54,122 bases of DNA from Nitrospinota bacterium (lineage in GTDB: Bacteria > Nitrospinota_A > UBA7883): NCBI GenBank assembly GCA_029881335.1, contig JAOUMU010000006.1, positions 1 through 54,122 on the forward strand. The letters are read 5' to 3'. Both the position numbers and the translations under genes were made by a program. The stretch's first letter is position 1. The number at the start of each line of letters is the position of its first letter. Below the pieces are notes generated by a model. That model was not told the DNA's origin. It was given only the letters and a program-made list of their open reading frames with translations, and did not search any database. Positions 1-9,328 of the stretch are shown here, in pieces.

Positions 1-753
1 AAGGAACTCTCCCGCCGGAAGAGCAGGGGTCTGGATCCCCACGATGATTCTCTGGGCGCCGAGCCGCTGGAGAAGCTGCCTTACATCGTGGTGGTGATAG
101 ACGAGCTGGCGGACCTGATGATGGTTTCTTCCAAGGACGTGGAGGACTCGCTGGCGCGGCTGGCCCAGATGGCCCGCGCCGCCGGAATACACCTGATCGT
201 GGCCACCCAGCGTCCAAGCGTGGATGTGCTCACCGGGCTGATAAAGGCCAATTTCCCCGCCCGTATAAGCTATCAGGTGCGCACCCGGGTGGACTCGCGC
301 ACTATCCTGGACTCCATGGGCGCGGACACTCTGCTGGGCAAGGGTGACATGCTATACCTCCCGGCCGGCGCTTCAAAACTGGTGCGCATCCATGGGCCAT
401 TCGTTTCCGACGAGGAGATTCATCGGGTGGTGGACTACTTGAAGGATCAGAGAAAGCCTGAGTATGACGCGCAGATATTGGAAGCCCGCGAAGGGGACAG
501 CGTCGGCGACGGCGGGGATGGAGGATTCGGCGCCGAGGATATGGATGAGAACTACGACAAGGCTGTTGAACTGGTGGCCCGCACCCGTCAGGCAAGCATA
601 TCGATGATCCAACGCAGGCTGCGCATTGGATACAACAGAGCGGCCCGCATCGTGGAGATGATGGAGTCCCAAGGGCTTGTAGGCCCGGCGGACGGGCTGA
701 AACCCAGGGAGGTTTTCATCAAGGAGCTCGATGACGTGGAGAGCGTGAATTAG
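1..753 (+). CDS. ftsK: DNA translocase FtsK/SpoIIIE, C-terminal part (5' end outside window)
   Basis: The reading frame is open from base 1, so the gene starts upstream and only about the last 250 codons are present. FtsK is a hexameric membrane-anchored DNA pump that clears and aligns chromosome termini at the division septum. Visible parts are the Walker B strand of the RecA-like motor ([13 protein letters not shown]), the following ATQRPS and NFPARI segments typical of FtsK/SpoIIIE, and a C-terminal winged-helix gamma domain ([20 protein letters not shown]) that reads KOPS-type guide sequences. An acidic, glycine-rich linker joins motor and gamma domain. The family assignment is firm; the N-terminal membrane domain cannot be assessed. 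Confidence 0.95.
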   Translation, partial: KELSRRKSRGLDPHDDSLGAEPLEKLPYIVVVIDELADLMMVSSKDVEDSLARLAQMARAAGIHLIVATQRPSVDVLTGLIKANFPARISYQVRTRVDSRTILDSMGADTLLGKGDMLYLPAGASKLVRIHGPFVSDEEIHRVVDYLKDQRKPEYDAQILEAREGDSVGDGGDGGFGAEDMDENYDKAVELVARTRQASISMIQRRLRIGYNRAARIVEMMESQGLVGPADGLKPREVFIKELDDVESVN

Positions 754-798
754 CTGAACAGCTGTTGCGCTTTAAATGGGAAATAACCGATCGCCAGG

Positions 799-1551
799 CT
801 ATTGGCCCATCATGACCCTCTCAAGTCCAGCCAACTCCTCCACGGTGTTAACTCCCAGAATCTGGACTGGGTCGTCTATCATCACCGCCGCCACGCCGCC
901 CCCCCCGGCGGAGGCCATCGCTACTATGTCGGTCAGGTAATACTCCCCCTGGGCGTTGGCTCGGTCGATCCTGCCCAGGGCGCCGAAGACAAACTCCGCG
1001 TCGAAGGCGTATATCCCCGCGTTTATCTCTTCCGTGGCAAGCTGCCAGGCGGTGGCGTCCCTGGCCTCCACTATGGCTTCCACTTCGCCTTCCCTGCGAA
1101 TGATTCTCCCATATGCGCCGGGCTCATCCATCCGGCATGTGAGCAAGGCCACCGCCGCGCCGGTCCGCCTCCGCTCCTCCAGCAGTCTCTCCAGCGTCTC
1201 GGGCTTTATGGCGGGCACATCGGCGGAGAGAACCAGGACCACTCCCTTGAAGCCGTAAAAAGCCTCGCCCGCGCAGGCCAGAGCATGGCCGGTGCCCAGT
1301 TGCGGCTCCTGGACTGCGAATTCCACTTCCTCGCCAGCCAGCCGTTCCATCACCATCTCCCGTTCATGACCCACCACCGCCACTATCCGGTCCGGCCCCA
1401 GGGGCCTTGCGGCCTCTACTACCCACATAACCAGGGGCTTTCCCCCGATCATGTGGAGAGCTTTAGGCAGGTCGGATTTCATCCGGGTCCCTTTCCCCGC
1501 AGCCATTATCACAACGCCCAGCTTTTCTGGCATTTCAGTAATTTTCTTCAT
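799..1551 (-). CDS. GlmU-type nucleotidyltransferase, uridyltransferase domain only
   Basis: A 250-residue sugar-phosphate nucleotidyltransferase. The nucleotide-binding signature MAAGKGTRMKSDLPKALH lies near residue 16, followed by QLGTGHA and the metal-binding LSADVP segment, all as in the pyrophosphorylase half of GlmU, which makes UDP-GlcNAc from GlcNAc-1-P and UTP. Full GlmU is about 450 residues with a C-terminal left-handed beta-helix acetyltransferase domain. That domain is absent here and the protein ends with a normal TAG. It could be a split GlmU partner or a related NTP transferase. Its ATG directly abuts the stop of the upstream permease (TAAATG), so the two are probably co-translated. 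The product name is moderately certain and the exact substrate is not. Confidence 0.8.
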   Translation of the reverse strand: MKKITEMPEKLGVVIMAAGKGTRMKSDLPKALHMIGGKPLVMWVVEAARPLGPDRIVAVVGHEREMVMERLAGEEVEFAVQEPQLGTGHALACAGEAFYGFKGVVLVLSADVPAIKPETLERLLEERRRTGAAVALLTCRMDEPGAYGRIIRREGEVEAIVEARDATAWQLATEEINAGIYAFDAEFVFGALGRIDRANAQGEYYLTDIVAMASAGGGGVAAVMIDDPVQILGVNTVEELAGLERVMMGQ

Positions 1552-2757
1552 TTATTCCCCCCGCAGGGCGTCCACTGGATTCAGCCGCGACGCCTTGTAC
1601 GCCGGCCACCAGCCGAAGAACGCTCCCACCACCAGAGCGGTGGAGTATGCTATCACCACGGAGTCTAGGGTAATGTGAGTGCCCCACTCTGAAAAGCGGC
1701 CGACAACGTGGGCCACAGCGGCGCCCAGCCCCACTCCAATAATTCCTCCGATCCCAGCCAGAATTGTCGACTCCACCAGAAACTGCAGCAGGATGTCGGC
1801 CCGGCGAGCGCCCAAGGCTTTCTTGAGCCCTATCTCCCTTGTCCGCTCCGTCACGGTGACCAGCATTATGTTCATGATGCCGATCCCTCCCACCACCAGC
1901 GAGATGGCGGCGATACCGCCGAGCAGAAACGTGAAGGTGCGGGTCATCTCCTCCATCGATTTAATCATCTCAACCTGGCTGCGCACGTGAAAGTCATCAT
2001 CTTCCCCCTTATGGATCTTGTGGGTACGGCGAAGCAGTGAGACTATCGCCGCCTCCGCATCCGCCATCGCCTCCTGGTTTTGCGCCTCCACGAAAATATT
2101 GCCAACACTGGAGCCACCAAAGAGCCTTTTCTGGTGGGTGGTGATGGGTATCAATATCTGGTCGTCCGCGTCCCACCATCCGGCCTGTCCCTTCTCCTCC
2201 ATGACGGCGACCACCTTGAAGTTTACCCCGTTGATCTTTATGTAGTCCCCCAGCGGATTCCGGGCGCCAAACAATTTGTCCGCCACCACCTTCCCCAAAG
2301 CGGCCACGCGTCTGGCTCCGGCCACATCCCGCATGGTGAAGAAGGCTCCTCGGTCCATCCTGGTCTTGCGCGTCCGCGGATAGTCGGCGGTGACGCCGAT
2401 AATGTTGGTCCTGGTGTTAAGGTTGTATCTTTTCACCTGTCCGCTCCCCACTGCGGTGGGCGCGACGGATATGACTCCGGCCACCTGCCTTCTTATCAGC
2501 TTCGCGTCGTCCAGGGTCAGGGTTTGAGCAGTGGCTGTCCTCACATGCCGTTTGCTCATCAGGCCAGGACGAACGATCAGCAGATTGGCCCCCAGGTTCT
2601 CTATGTTTTTACCGATGCTATACTTGGCCCCCTGGCCCAACGCCACCATGGCCACCACCGCCGCCACGCCAATGATGACACCGAGCATGGTGAGCAGCGA
2701 TCTGGTGAACGCGCCGCTGAGTTCGCGCAACGCCACCTGCAGGATTATCTTGAACAC
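1552..2757 (-). CDS. MacB/FtsX-type ABC transporter permease
   Basis: A 401-residue inner-membrane permease of the MacB type. TM1 lies at about residues 18-40 (LLTMLGVIIGVAAVVAMVAL), followed by a large periplasmic MacB-PCD domain of about 230 residues. Three C-terminal helices carry the FtsX hallmarks GGIGIMNIMLVTVTERTREIG and a closing ASRLNPVDALRGE. Family members work by mechanotransmission with a separate ATPase and usually a periplasmic adaptor, exporting lipoproteins, peptides or drugs. No ATPase gene is nearby in the window, so the partner must be elsewhere. The start is a GTG preceded by an AAAGG Shine-Dalgarno. It is divergent from the gene at 2848 and heads a two-gene unit with the nucleotidyltransferase. 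Confidence 0.88.
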   Translation of the reverse strand: MFKIILQVALRELSGAFTRSLLTMLGVIIGVAAVVAMVALGQGAKYSIGKNIENLGANLLIVRPGLMSKRHVRTATAQTLTLDDAKLIRRQVAGVISVAPTAVGSGQVKRYNLNTRTNIIGVTADYPRTRKTRMDRGAFFTMRDVAGARRVAALGKVVADKLFGARNPLGDYIKINGVNFKVVAVMEEKGQAGWWDADDQILIPITTHQKRLFGGSSVGNIFVEAQNQEAMADAEAAIVSLLRRTHKIHKGEDDDFHVRSQVEMIKSMEEMTRTFTFLLGGIAAISLVVGGIGIMNIMLVTVTERTREIGLKKALGARRADILLQFLVESTILAGIGGIIGVGLGAAVAHVVGRFSEWGTHITLDSVVIAYSTALVVGAFFGWWPAYKASRLNPVDALRGE

Positions 2758-2847
2758 AACCGGAGCCTTTATAGATATAATGCGAAATAATGAATTGTAT
2801 CAAAGAGGATTGGTTTTTCGTAAACCCAATGTGACAGGAGGCGTACG

Positions 2848-3315
2848 ATGAGAAAACTGGCCATCGTGGGATTGGTCACGGCGGTGATGTTGGCAAGCGG
2901 CGTGGCGTCGGCGGATCTGCTGGACAGGATTAAAAACACCGATTTCGTGGGTGGATTAAAATCTCCCCCCGGCGCGAAGGTATATATAATTTCGCCCAAG
3001 AACGGAGAGACGGTAAAAAATCCGGTCCTGATCCAGTTTGGATTAAAGGTTATGGGGGTGGCTCCGGCCCAGATCAGGATGGAGAACACCGGGCACCATC
3101 ACCTGCTGATAAACAAATCTCTTCTGCAACTGGACCTGAACAGGCCCCTGCCCGACAACGATTCCAGGATCAAGCACTTTGATAATGGAGAGACGGAGAT
3201 GCTGGCCAAGTTTCCTCCAGGAGTTTACAAACTGCGAGCGATATTCGGCAATTTCAACCACATGACCCACGATCCCCCCGTGATGAGCGAGGAGATCACC
3301 ATAAATGTGGAATAA
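2848..3315 (+). CDS. Secreted DUF4399 protein
   Basis: A 155-residue exported protein with a clear signal peptide (KLAIVGLVTAVMLASGVASA). The rest is a DUF4399 domain: a VYIISPKNGETVKNP strand, then NTGHHHLLIN with a triple His, then FPPGVYKLRAIFGNFNHM. DUF4399 proteins have no established function; the His-rich turn suggests metal contact, which is inference. The ATG is preceded by AGGAGG. It is divergently transcribed from the permease at 2757, and the 90 bp between them should hold both promoters. It ends 14 bp before the convergent ROK gene. Confidence 0.85.
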   Translation: MRKLAIVGLVTAVMLASGVASADLLDRIKNTDFVGGLKSPPGAKVYIISPKNGETVKNPVLIQFGLKVMGVAPAQIRMENTGHHHLLINKSLLQLDLNRPLPDNDSRIKHFDNGETEMLAKFPPGVYKLRAIFGNFNHMTHDPPVMSEEITINVE

Positions 3316-3329
3316 TAAGCGGCACGAGC

Positions 3330-4292
3330 CTATTTGACGGCGTCCAGCGCGACTCTGGCGGCGCCCAGCAATCCGGCGTCATCCCCCAGCCTCGCCTGGA
3401 CGATCCGTAAGGATCTGGTGTTTAGAGTATAGGCCCTTGCCAGGGCTCCCTTGCGCATGGGCCCCTTTAGCAGATCAAAGGCCCCGGCCATCCCTCCGCC
3501 GATAACGAACCTGCTCAAACCCAGTGAAAGCGCCAATGCTCCCAGCGCCTCCCCCAGTTCCGCCCCGGCCCCCCTCATGATCGCTCTGCAGGCCAGATCA
3601 CCACTCCTGGCCAGATCCGCCACCATTTTCGCATCCACCATTTCTCGCGCTCCCCGGCATGAGCGGCGCAGCGCGGCGCCCTGTTTGGTATCCAGGATTC
3701 GGGCCGCCAGCCGGGCCACTCCGAAGGCTGAGGCGGTGGTCTCCAGGCAGCCGGTTCTTCCGCAGCCACACTTCATGTCGGCCGCGCTCACCGGCAGATG
3801 CCCAAACTCACCGGCCATCCCGTTGAAGCCGCGATACACACTGCCGCCCAGCACGATGCCCCCCCCCACCCCGGTGCCAAGAGTCAGCATGGCGAAATCG
3901 GGCCACCCTTTGGCGGCGCCGATCCATCCCTCACCGAAGGCGGCCGCATTGGCGTCGTTTTCCAGGAAAAGAGGGAAACCCATGCCCCGGGCCAGGTCCT
4001 CCGCCAGCGGAACGTCACGCCAACCGGGAAAATTGGGTGAGCTGGAAATTACATTCCTGGAAAAATCGACAGCCCCGGCGCAGGCCACGCACATGGAAAT
4101 AGGTTGGGCTTTTTGAGTGGCAATTATCCGCTCTATGGCAGCGCGGACCCGCTTGACCAGTGGTTTATATCCAGATCGTGGGCTGGAATCAACACGGACT
4201 CGAGCTATGATGGCGCCATTGGACAAAACCGCCCCCACTCTGGCGCTACCTCCGCCGATATCCGCCCCAATCACGTAGCCTGGTGTGTTCAT
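3330..4292 (-). CDS. ROK family sugar kinase (glucokinase-like)
   Basis: A 320-residue ROK protein. The N-terminal phosphate-binding loop (GADIGGGSARVG), the catalytic Asp region (LENDANAAAFGEG), the second phosphate loop (TLGTGVGGGIV) and the Zn motif CGCGRTGCLE are all present, so it is likely an active ATP-dependent hexose or N-acetylhexosamine kinase. There is no DNA-binding domain, so it is an enzyme rather than a NagC-type repressor. I chose the ATG at 4292 over an in-frame TTG at 4322 because ROK proteins begin just before the phosphate loop. No Shine-Dalgarno is visible; instead a TATTAT box (4300-4305) ends seven bases upstream, which would fit a leaderless mRNA. Confidence 0.9.
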   Translation of the reverse strand: MNTPGYVIGADIGGGSARVGAVLSNGAIIARVRVDSSPRSGYKPLVKRVRAAIERIIATQKAQPISMCVACAGAVDFSRNVISSSPNFPGWRDVPLAEDLARGMGFPLFLENDANAAAFGEGWIGAAKGWPDFAMLTLGTGVGGGIVLGGSVYRGFNGMAGEFGHLPVSAADMKCGCGRTGCLETTASAFGVARLAARILDTKQGAALRRSCRGAREMVDAKMVADLARSGDLACRAIMRGAGAELGEALGALALSLGLSRFVIGGGMAGAFDLLKGPMRKGALARAYTLNTRSLRIVQARLGDDAGLLGAARVALDAVK

Positions 4293-4379
4293 ATGCTTTA
4301 TAATATCGCAAGCGACTCGCAATCGCCGATTGACGGGAGAATAACAGAAACCAGACTAGCTTGCGGGGGAAAGTTTTTG

Positions 4380-5447
4380 ATGGACAATATTCCAAGAGTT
4401 CCCGATGACGATCTTTACGAAGATCTGGACAGAAGCCTGGCGCAAAACAGGGCCAGGTCAAGAAAAAGAAAATCCCTGATTGTAGGTGGCGTGTTGGTGG
4501 GTCTGGGAATGGCCTACTATTTTTCCTATGTACAGCCATTGCAGGAGACCAGCTTGTTACAGCCCGCTCCGGCGCCGGTAGTGAAGACTGCCCCCCCGGA
4601 AATTGAGCGACCAGCGGCTGAGCAATCTGCTACCGATGATCAGGCCGCCGTTGCGGATGCCGCCGTTGCGGATCAGGCCGAGGCAGAAGAGCCAGCCGGC
4701 CAGACTCAACAAACCGAAGCGTCCACCGACGAAGTGCTGGACCCCCGGCAGGTGGATGAAAGGCTGGCGGCTCTCAACAAAATGAATCTTATCAAAGAGG
4801 ATATGTCCGCCACCAATCCAAAGCCCTCCCCTCCGCCGGTGAGAAGGCTCGATGTCTCGTCGCGGGAAAACCCTGACGGCGCCACCCCAGTGGAGAGCGT
4901 CCCTGTGGAGGAGCCATCCCCTGCTGCGGAAGTGAAAATTCCGGAGTCGAGCCCGAGCGCCGACCCCAGCCCCGTGGAAGAACCGGAGGGCGCGCTATAC
5001 ACCGTCCAGGTTATCGCGACAGTAGACGCTCTGGTGGCCCTGGAGACTCGCGACAAGCTGGCCGAAAAGGGACACAAGCCCTGGATCGCCACCAGCCCTG
5101 CAAAGCAGAGAGCTTATCGGGTGGAGGTGGGAGTATTTAAAACCATCAGGGAGGCGGCCAGCCTATCCGCCAGGTTGGGCTCGGCAGGATTCCAGAATCG
5201 CGCCGCCTACCTTTCCGGAGGGAACATGGTGACCCTGGTCCTCGGCTCGTTCCAGAAAGAGGTGGAAGGAGAAAGACTGGCCAAAAAGGCATCTGCCGCC
5301 GGATTTGATGCGCGGGTGAGGCTTCGCTCCGACACGAAGAACATGTATATGGTTCGGGTGGGCAAATTCAAGACGCGCCAGGAGGCCCAGGACGCCATGG
5401 TGGAGGTGCGCAAGGCCGGGTTTCACCCGGAGGGGATAACAAAATAG
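4380..5447 (+). CDS. Membrane-anchored SPOR-domain protein
   Basis: A 355-residue protein with a cytoplasmic N-terminus, one membrane helix (about residues 37-53, VGGVLVGLGMAYYFSYV), a long Pro/Ala/Glu-rich periplasmic linker and a C-terminal SPOR region. Two repeats are visible (YTVQV...YRVEVGVFKT and VTLVLGSFQ...YMVRVGKFKT). SPOR domains bind peptidoglycan glycan strands stripped of stem peptides at the septum, so a role in division or envelope remodelling is likely. The ATG at 4380 has a GGGGGAAAG ribosome site; earlier in-frame starts overlap the divergent ROK gene. The DUF4139 gene follows 13 bp downstream, probably in the same operon. Confidence 0.85.
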   Translation: MDNIPRVPDDDLYEDLDRSLAQNRARSRKRKSLIVGGVLVGLGMAYYFSYVQPLQETSLLQPAPAPVVKTAPPEIERPAAEQSATDDQAAVADAAVADQAEAEEPAGQTQQTEASTDEVLDPRQVDERLAALNKMNLIKEDMSATNPKPSPPPVRRLDVSSRENPDGATPVESVPVEEPSPAAEVKIPESSPSADPSPVEEPEGALYTVQVIATVDALVALETRDKLAEKGHKPWIATSPAKQRAYRVEVGVFKTIREAASLSARLGSAGFQNRAAYLSGGNMVTLVLGSFQKEVEGERLAKKASAAGFDARVRLRSDTKNMYMVRVGKFKTRQEAQDAMVEVRKAGFHPEGITK

Positions 5448-5460
5448 CTGGAGCCGGGAA

Positions 5461-7146
5461 ATGCGAATTTCATTATACTCAGTCATGTTCGCCTGGCTGC
5501 TTCTGCCCGCATGGGCAGACGCGGCGGAAATCAGGAACAACGGGAAAATTGATTCCGTGGTGGTCTACTCAGACAGGGCCGCGGTGAGCCGCCTGGTTGC
5601 CGCGGAATTCGGCGGCGGGCAGAACACCCTGACAATGGAAGATGTTCCCGCCGGGGTGGACGACAACTCCATTCGGGTGACTGCGACGGCCTCGGCCTCG
5701 ATAACCATACAGAACGTGGACGTGGCTGTGAAACAACTGGCTGGCCATGCGGATCCGAAAATCCAAACATTGGTTGAGAAGATAGATGCTCTCCAGGAAA
5801 AGGGGGAACCGCTAAATATCCGGATGGAAGCCAGAAAGGCTCAGATTGAATTTCTGAAAACCCTGGCCCAAAATCGCGCCAAGGGCGCAGGTAAGGATCT
5901 TGCCTCCAGCGCTCCAGTGTCCAAACCCACTCCGCAGGAGCTGGCGGAGATGCTCGAATTGGTGTTCGAGAAACGATTGGGCGCCGAGAATGACATGCTG
6001 TCCATCCAAAGGGAGAGGAAAATTCTCAACGACCAGATCGACCAACTGCGACGAGAGCTGGCCCAGACCCAGGGTGTGGGCGCCAGGCGGACCAAAAATA
6101 TCACTATAACGTTCGCCGCCAGTGGGGCCGGGAAGGGAAAATTCAGGGTGGAATATATGCTGTCTGGAGCCTGGTGGAGCCCGGTGTATGTTGTCCGTGG
6201 CGACTCGGAGAAGAAAACAGTGGCCGTCTCCTATGGCGCCAATATCGGGCAGCGCACCGGCGAGGACTGGAATCACGCCAAAATATCGCTCTCCACAGCC
6301 CGCCCGGTAACCGGCGCAAAAGCGCCCCAGGCGCAGCCATGGGTGGTGGGCGTGCAGGAGCCGCGGATGTACGCCAAGGATGAGATGTCCAGAGCCGGCA
6401 ACCAGCCTGCGCGAAAAATGCAAGTAGCATCTCCTCCGGCCAGCGCCCCTATGGAGATGGACAAGCTCGCCTCCGCAGAGGAGGAAGAGGTGATGGAAGG
6501 CAAACAGGCTGTGGCGGCGGTGAAGGCCTCCGGCCATGTGGTGAATTTCGAAATCGCCCAGAGGGCCGATATACCATCCGGAGGCGATGTGAAAAAAGTC
6601 TCCGTCGCCCAGCTCTCCTTCCAGGCGGAGATGTCATACGTCTGCTCCCCGGCCATGTCCCAGAATGTGTTCATGCGCTCCAAGGCGCTAAACAACAGCG
6701 AGTTTCCCATGTTGCCTGGGGAGGTGGCTGTCTTTCAGGCGGAAAGCTTCGTGGGGAAAAGCATGATGGAGACGGTGGCTCCCAGGCAGATGCTGGAACT
6801 GGACCTGGGAGTGGATCCTTCCTTCAAGGTGGAGCGAAAGCTTGTGAAGCGCGAAGCGGGGACCGAAGGTTTGATATCCACATCAAAGACATCGAGGTTG
6901 ATCTATGAAACCGAGATACAGAACTTTAAAAAAAGCAGGGAGACCGTGGAGGTGACAGATCGGCTGCCTCTGTCCAGAGACGAGCGGCTGACCCTTGAGG
7001 ATGTGGCGCTGAGCCCTAAGCCGGATAGAAGGGATGAGCGAAATATCGTCACGTGGAAGCTGGACATGCGCCCCGGCAGAAAAGAAAAGATCCGGATGGA
7101 GTTCACCATGACCCATTCGGCTGAACTGCGCCCCTACGGATTCTAA
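5461..7146 (+). CDS. DUF4140/DUF4139 (mucoidy inhibitor MuiA-like) secreted protein
   Basis: A 561-residue exported protein with a signal peptide (SVMFAWLLLPAWADA). Residues about 25-120 match the N-terminal DUF4140 pattern (IDSVVVYSDRAAVSRL). A coiled-coil stretch with many Glu/Arg/Lys residues follows at about 130-215. The C-terminal DUF4139 part has the recognisable WWSPVYVVR, YGANIGQRTGEDW and VTDRLPLS segments. A low-complexity Ala/Glu region near residues 310-350 interrupts it. The biochemical role of this family is unknown. It lies immediately downstream of the SPOR gene and is probably co-transcribed, which hints at an envelope role. Confidence 0.85.
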   Translation: MRISLYSVMFAWLLLPAWADAAEIRNNGKIDSVVVYSDRAAVSRLVAAEFGGGQNTLTMEDVPAGVDDNSIRVTATASASITIQNVDVAVKQLAGHADPKIQTLVEKIDALQEKGEPLNIRMEARKAQIEFLKTLAQNRAKGAGKDLASSAPVSKPTPQELAEMLELVFEKRLGAENDMLSIQRERKILNDQIDQLRRELAQTQGVGARRTKNITITFAASGAGKGKFRVEYMLSGAWWSPVYVVRGDSEKKTVAVSYGANIGQRTGEDWNHAKISLSTARPVTGAKAPQAQPWVVGVQEPRMYAKDEMSRAGNQPARKMQVASPPASAPMEMDKLASAEEEEVMEGKQAVAAVKASGHVVNFEIAQRADIPSGGDVKKVSVAQLSFQAEMSYVCSPAMSQNVFMRSKALNNSEFPMLPGEVAVFQAESFVGKSMMETVAPRQMLELDLGVDPSFKVERKLVKREAGTEGLISTSKTSRLIYETEIQNFKKSRETVEVTDRLPLSRDERLTLEDVALSPKPDRRDERNIVTWKLDMRPGRKEKIRMEFTMTHSAELRPYGF

Positions 7147-7257
7147 GGTATGGCCTGAGGTGAGCCCCTGGACCGATGAGGAGCAGGCCAGGTTTTTCCT
7201 GACCTCTGTCCAGGCAAGCTTGCCCTCTATGGCGGGATCCGGCCCACTGTCTGCTGA

Positions 7258-8121
7258 TCAGGCAGGGGCCTTCATTCCGGAGACGATCATCGCCTCGCTG
7301 TGGAACCTGATGGCGCCCTCTGGCGTCTCAAACTTCCTTACCTCCTCCACGATGGCGTTCATGGCGCTGGCGCGGGATTGTCCGTCCAGCTTTTCCAGAA
7401 TGGCGCGCACGGGAGCGGCCATCTCTTTCATGTTTGAGATATAGAACTCCAGGGAGGGGAAGCTCATCTGCACCGGGACTGCTTCCTCCGTGGTGTCCAC
7501 GAACCCGGCTTCCTCCATAAAACCTTTCAATTTCCCAGGCGCTCCCAGGCTGAATGGGCTGGGGGCGGAAGGGTCGGGCGCAGCCGCTTCACCGAAATTA
7601 TGCAACACCTTCATCGCAATAGTGAATGAAAGGTTCTTCTCTGGCGTGCCCCAAACAGCGGCGGTGAACCGGGCGCCGGGCTTTAACGCGCTATGGACGC
7701 CTCGCAACGCGGCAGACACATCCGGCAGGAACATCAGGCAAAAGCGGCTGGTGGCCGCGTCGAAGCTTTCCTTCTCGAATGAGATGGCCCCTGCGTGGCA
7801 CACCTGAAATTCCACGTTGTCGATCCCCATCGCCTGGGCTCTTCGCCGAGCCACATCCAGCATCTTCTCCGCCACATCCACCCCCACCACGCTCCCATGG
7901 GGGCCGACTGTTCTGGCCGCCGCCAGGGCGGGATTGCCCGTGCCGCTCCCCAGGTCCAGGGCTTTATGTCCCGGGCCTATCCCGGCGCGTTCAATCAGCG
8001 TCTTGTCGAAGGAGGCGAAGTTGTCTGAAAGCCAGCCGTCATATTTTTCCCAGGCGTCCGCCACGGCGTTCCAGTCGTCGCGTTGCTTGTTCACATGGTC
8101 ACCGTGATTGTCGCTGGTCAT
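7258..8121 (-). CDS. Class I SAM-dependent methyltransferase (UbiE-like)
   Basis: A 287-residue soluble methyltransferase. Motif I (ALDLGSGTGNPAL, about residues 54-66), the acidic motif II end (VVGVDVAEKML) and the VHSALKPGARF post-motif place it in the Methyltransf_11/UbiE-like group. The C-terminal third is a cap of about 100 residues seen in various small-molecule methyltransferases. Substrate cannot be predicted. It stands alone: a convergent 110-bp gap separates it from the DUF4139 gene and a divergent 186-bp gap from the EamA transporter. Neither gap shows a strong terminator. Confidence 0.85.
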   Translation of the reverse strand: MTSDNHGDHVNKQRDDWNAVADAWEKYDGWLSDNFASFDKTLIERAGIGPGHKALDLGSGTGNPALAAARTVGPHGSVVGVDVAEKMLDVARRRAQAMGIDNVEFQVCHAGAISFEKESFDAATSRFCLMFLPDVSAALRGVHSALKPGARFTAAVWGTPEKNLSFTIAMKVLHNFGEAAAPDPSAPSPFSLGAPGKLKGFMEEAGFVDTTEEAVPVQMSFPSLEFYISNMKEMAAPVRAILEKLDGQSRASAMNAIVEEVRKFETPEGAIRFHSEAMIVSGMKAPA

Positions 8122-8307
8122 GATGTGGCCTCCTTTGTTGCAGTCAAGCCCCCATTATTGGCTATTTTTGCGAAAAGGTAAATGACGCGGTGGTTGACCC
8201 GGCAGGTCTAGAAATAATCAGCAGATGAAAATGGCGCCGTGCTCTGTCAGTTACGCCAGCGATAAGAATTCATAACCTTCCAGCCTCCCTCATGCTACCC
8301 TGAAGCG

Positions 8308-9309
8308 ATGAGCAGAAGTGACAGATCACACTGGGCGATGACGGCCGCCCTGACGCTGGCCAGCGCATTGTATGGAATGAATTACGTCTGGGCGCGCTAT
8401 GTAGACCCAGAGGTGGGCGCAATCCCACAAGTGGGCGCAATCCCTTTATCAGTAATCGACCCGAGCGCGGGCATGATGACATTCGTGGTTCAGGCCTCCT
8501 TTTTCACATGGTTGACCCTTTTCATATTTCTGCGGGGAAGACCCAGAAGAAAGCCGTCCATCAGCCACTGGGTGGCCATGGCGTTTAACGGCACTTCCGG
8601 GCCAGTCATTCTCACATTGATCCTGCTGGGCTCCAGGCTGGTGACCCCCGCGCTGGCGTCCATCATCGTGGTGTCCAATGTCCTGTTCATAGCGGTGATA
8701 GCCCGAGCCATGGGGCGAAAGCGTTTTGTCGGGGCCCAGGTTCCCGCGCTGGTGGCCGGATTTATGGGGGTGGGATGGATCAGCGCCTCCCGGGGTGGGT
8801 TCCACGGCGAGGCGCAGGGAGTGGCGTTGCTGACACTGGCGGCCCTGCTGATAGCCGCCGCTACTCTTACCATAGAAAAGCCGATCAAGGAGCTAGGCTG
8901 GGCGCCGGTGACCCGATGGGTCTCCACGGTGTCTGTGATCGCGGGCTACTGCGGGCTGGCGCTCTTCTGGGAGGTGCGTATTCTCTCCATGTCCCAGACG
9001 GCGCTATCGGCGCTGATGGGGATATTCTCCCTGGGCGCCGCGGGAATACTCTTCAGCATTGGGTTATCCCGGCTAGGCTCGGCGGACACCTCCGTATTCA
9101 AGCTTCTGATTCCCTTCTTCTCTCTGGTCTACGGCGCGGCGCTGTTCGGCGAGATACCCGATGTGGGCTCGTTCATGGCGGGATTGATGGTGGTGGGGGC
9201 TTTGGTGGTGTATCATCATTCCGGCGTCACGGAGCCGCGAAGGGCAATGGGGGAAGATATCGTCGGCGCGATTCCCGCAGACGGGGTGGAAGAGCAATGC
9301 GCCGACTGA
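8308..9309 (+). CDS. EamA/DMT family transporter
   Basis: A 333-residue polytopic protein with about ten hydrophobic helices in two EamA halves (first about residues 10-145, second about 165-305). The family comprises drug/metabolite exporters and nucleotide-sugar-like carriers of the inner membrane; the substrate is unknown. An 18-bp in-frame tandem duplication (14 bp identical, 8413-8426 and 8431-8444) gives VGAIPQVGAIPL in the first external loop, a recent-looking repeat. The C-terminal tail of about 35 residues is hydrophilic. Next comes the convergent cyclic-nucleotide-binding gene, only 19 bp away. Confidence 0.85.
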   Translation: MSRSDRSHWAMTAALTLASALYGMNYVWARYVDPEVGAIPQVGAIPLSVIDPSAGMMTFVVQASFFTWLTLFIFLRGRPRRKPSISHWVAMAFNGTSGPVILTLILLGSRLVTPALASIIVVSNVLFIAVIARAMGRKRFVGAQVPALVAGFMGVGWISASRGGFHGEAQGVALLTLAALLIAAATLTIEKPIKELGWAPVTRWVSTVSVIAGYCGLALFWEVRILSMSQTALSALMGIFSLGAAGILFSIGLSRLGSADTSVFKLLIPFFSLVYGAALFGEIPDVGSFMAGLMVVGALVVYHHSGVTEPRRAMGEDIVGAIPADGVEEQCAD

Positions 9310-9328
9310 GGCGTACGCCCATGGCGCC

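Noticed and set aside
802-1668. A long open frame on the plus strand opposite the nucleotidyltransferase gene
   Set aside because: It is His/Pro/Gly-rich, has no ribosome site and mirrors the codon pattern of the real minus-strand genes.
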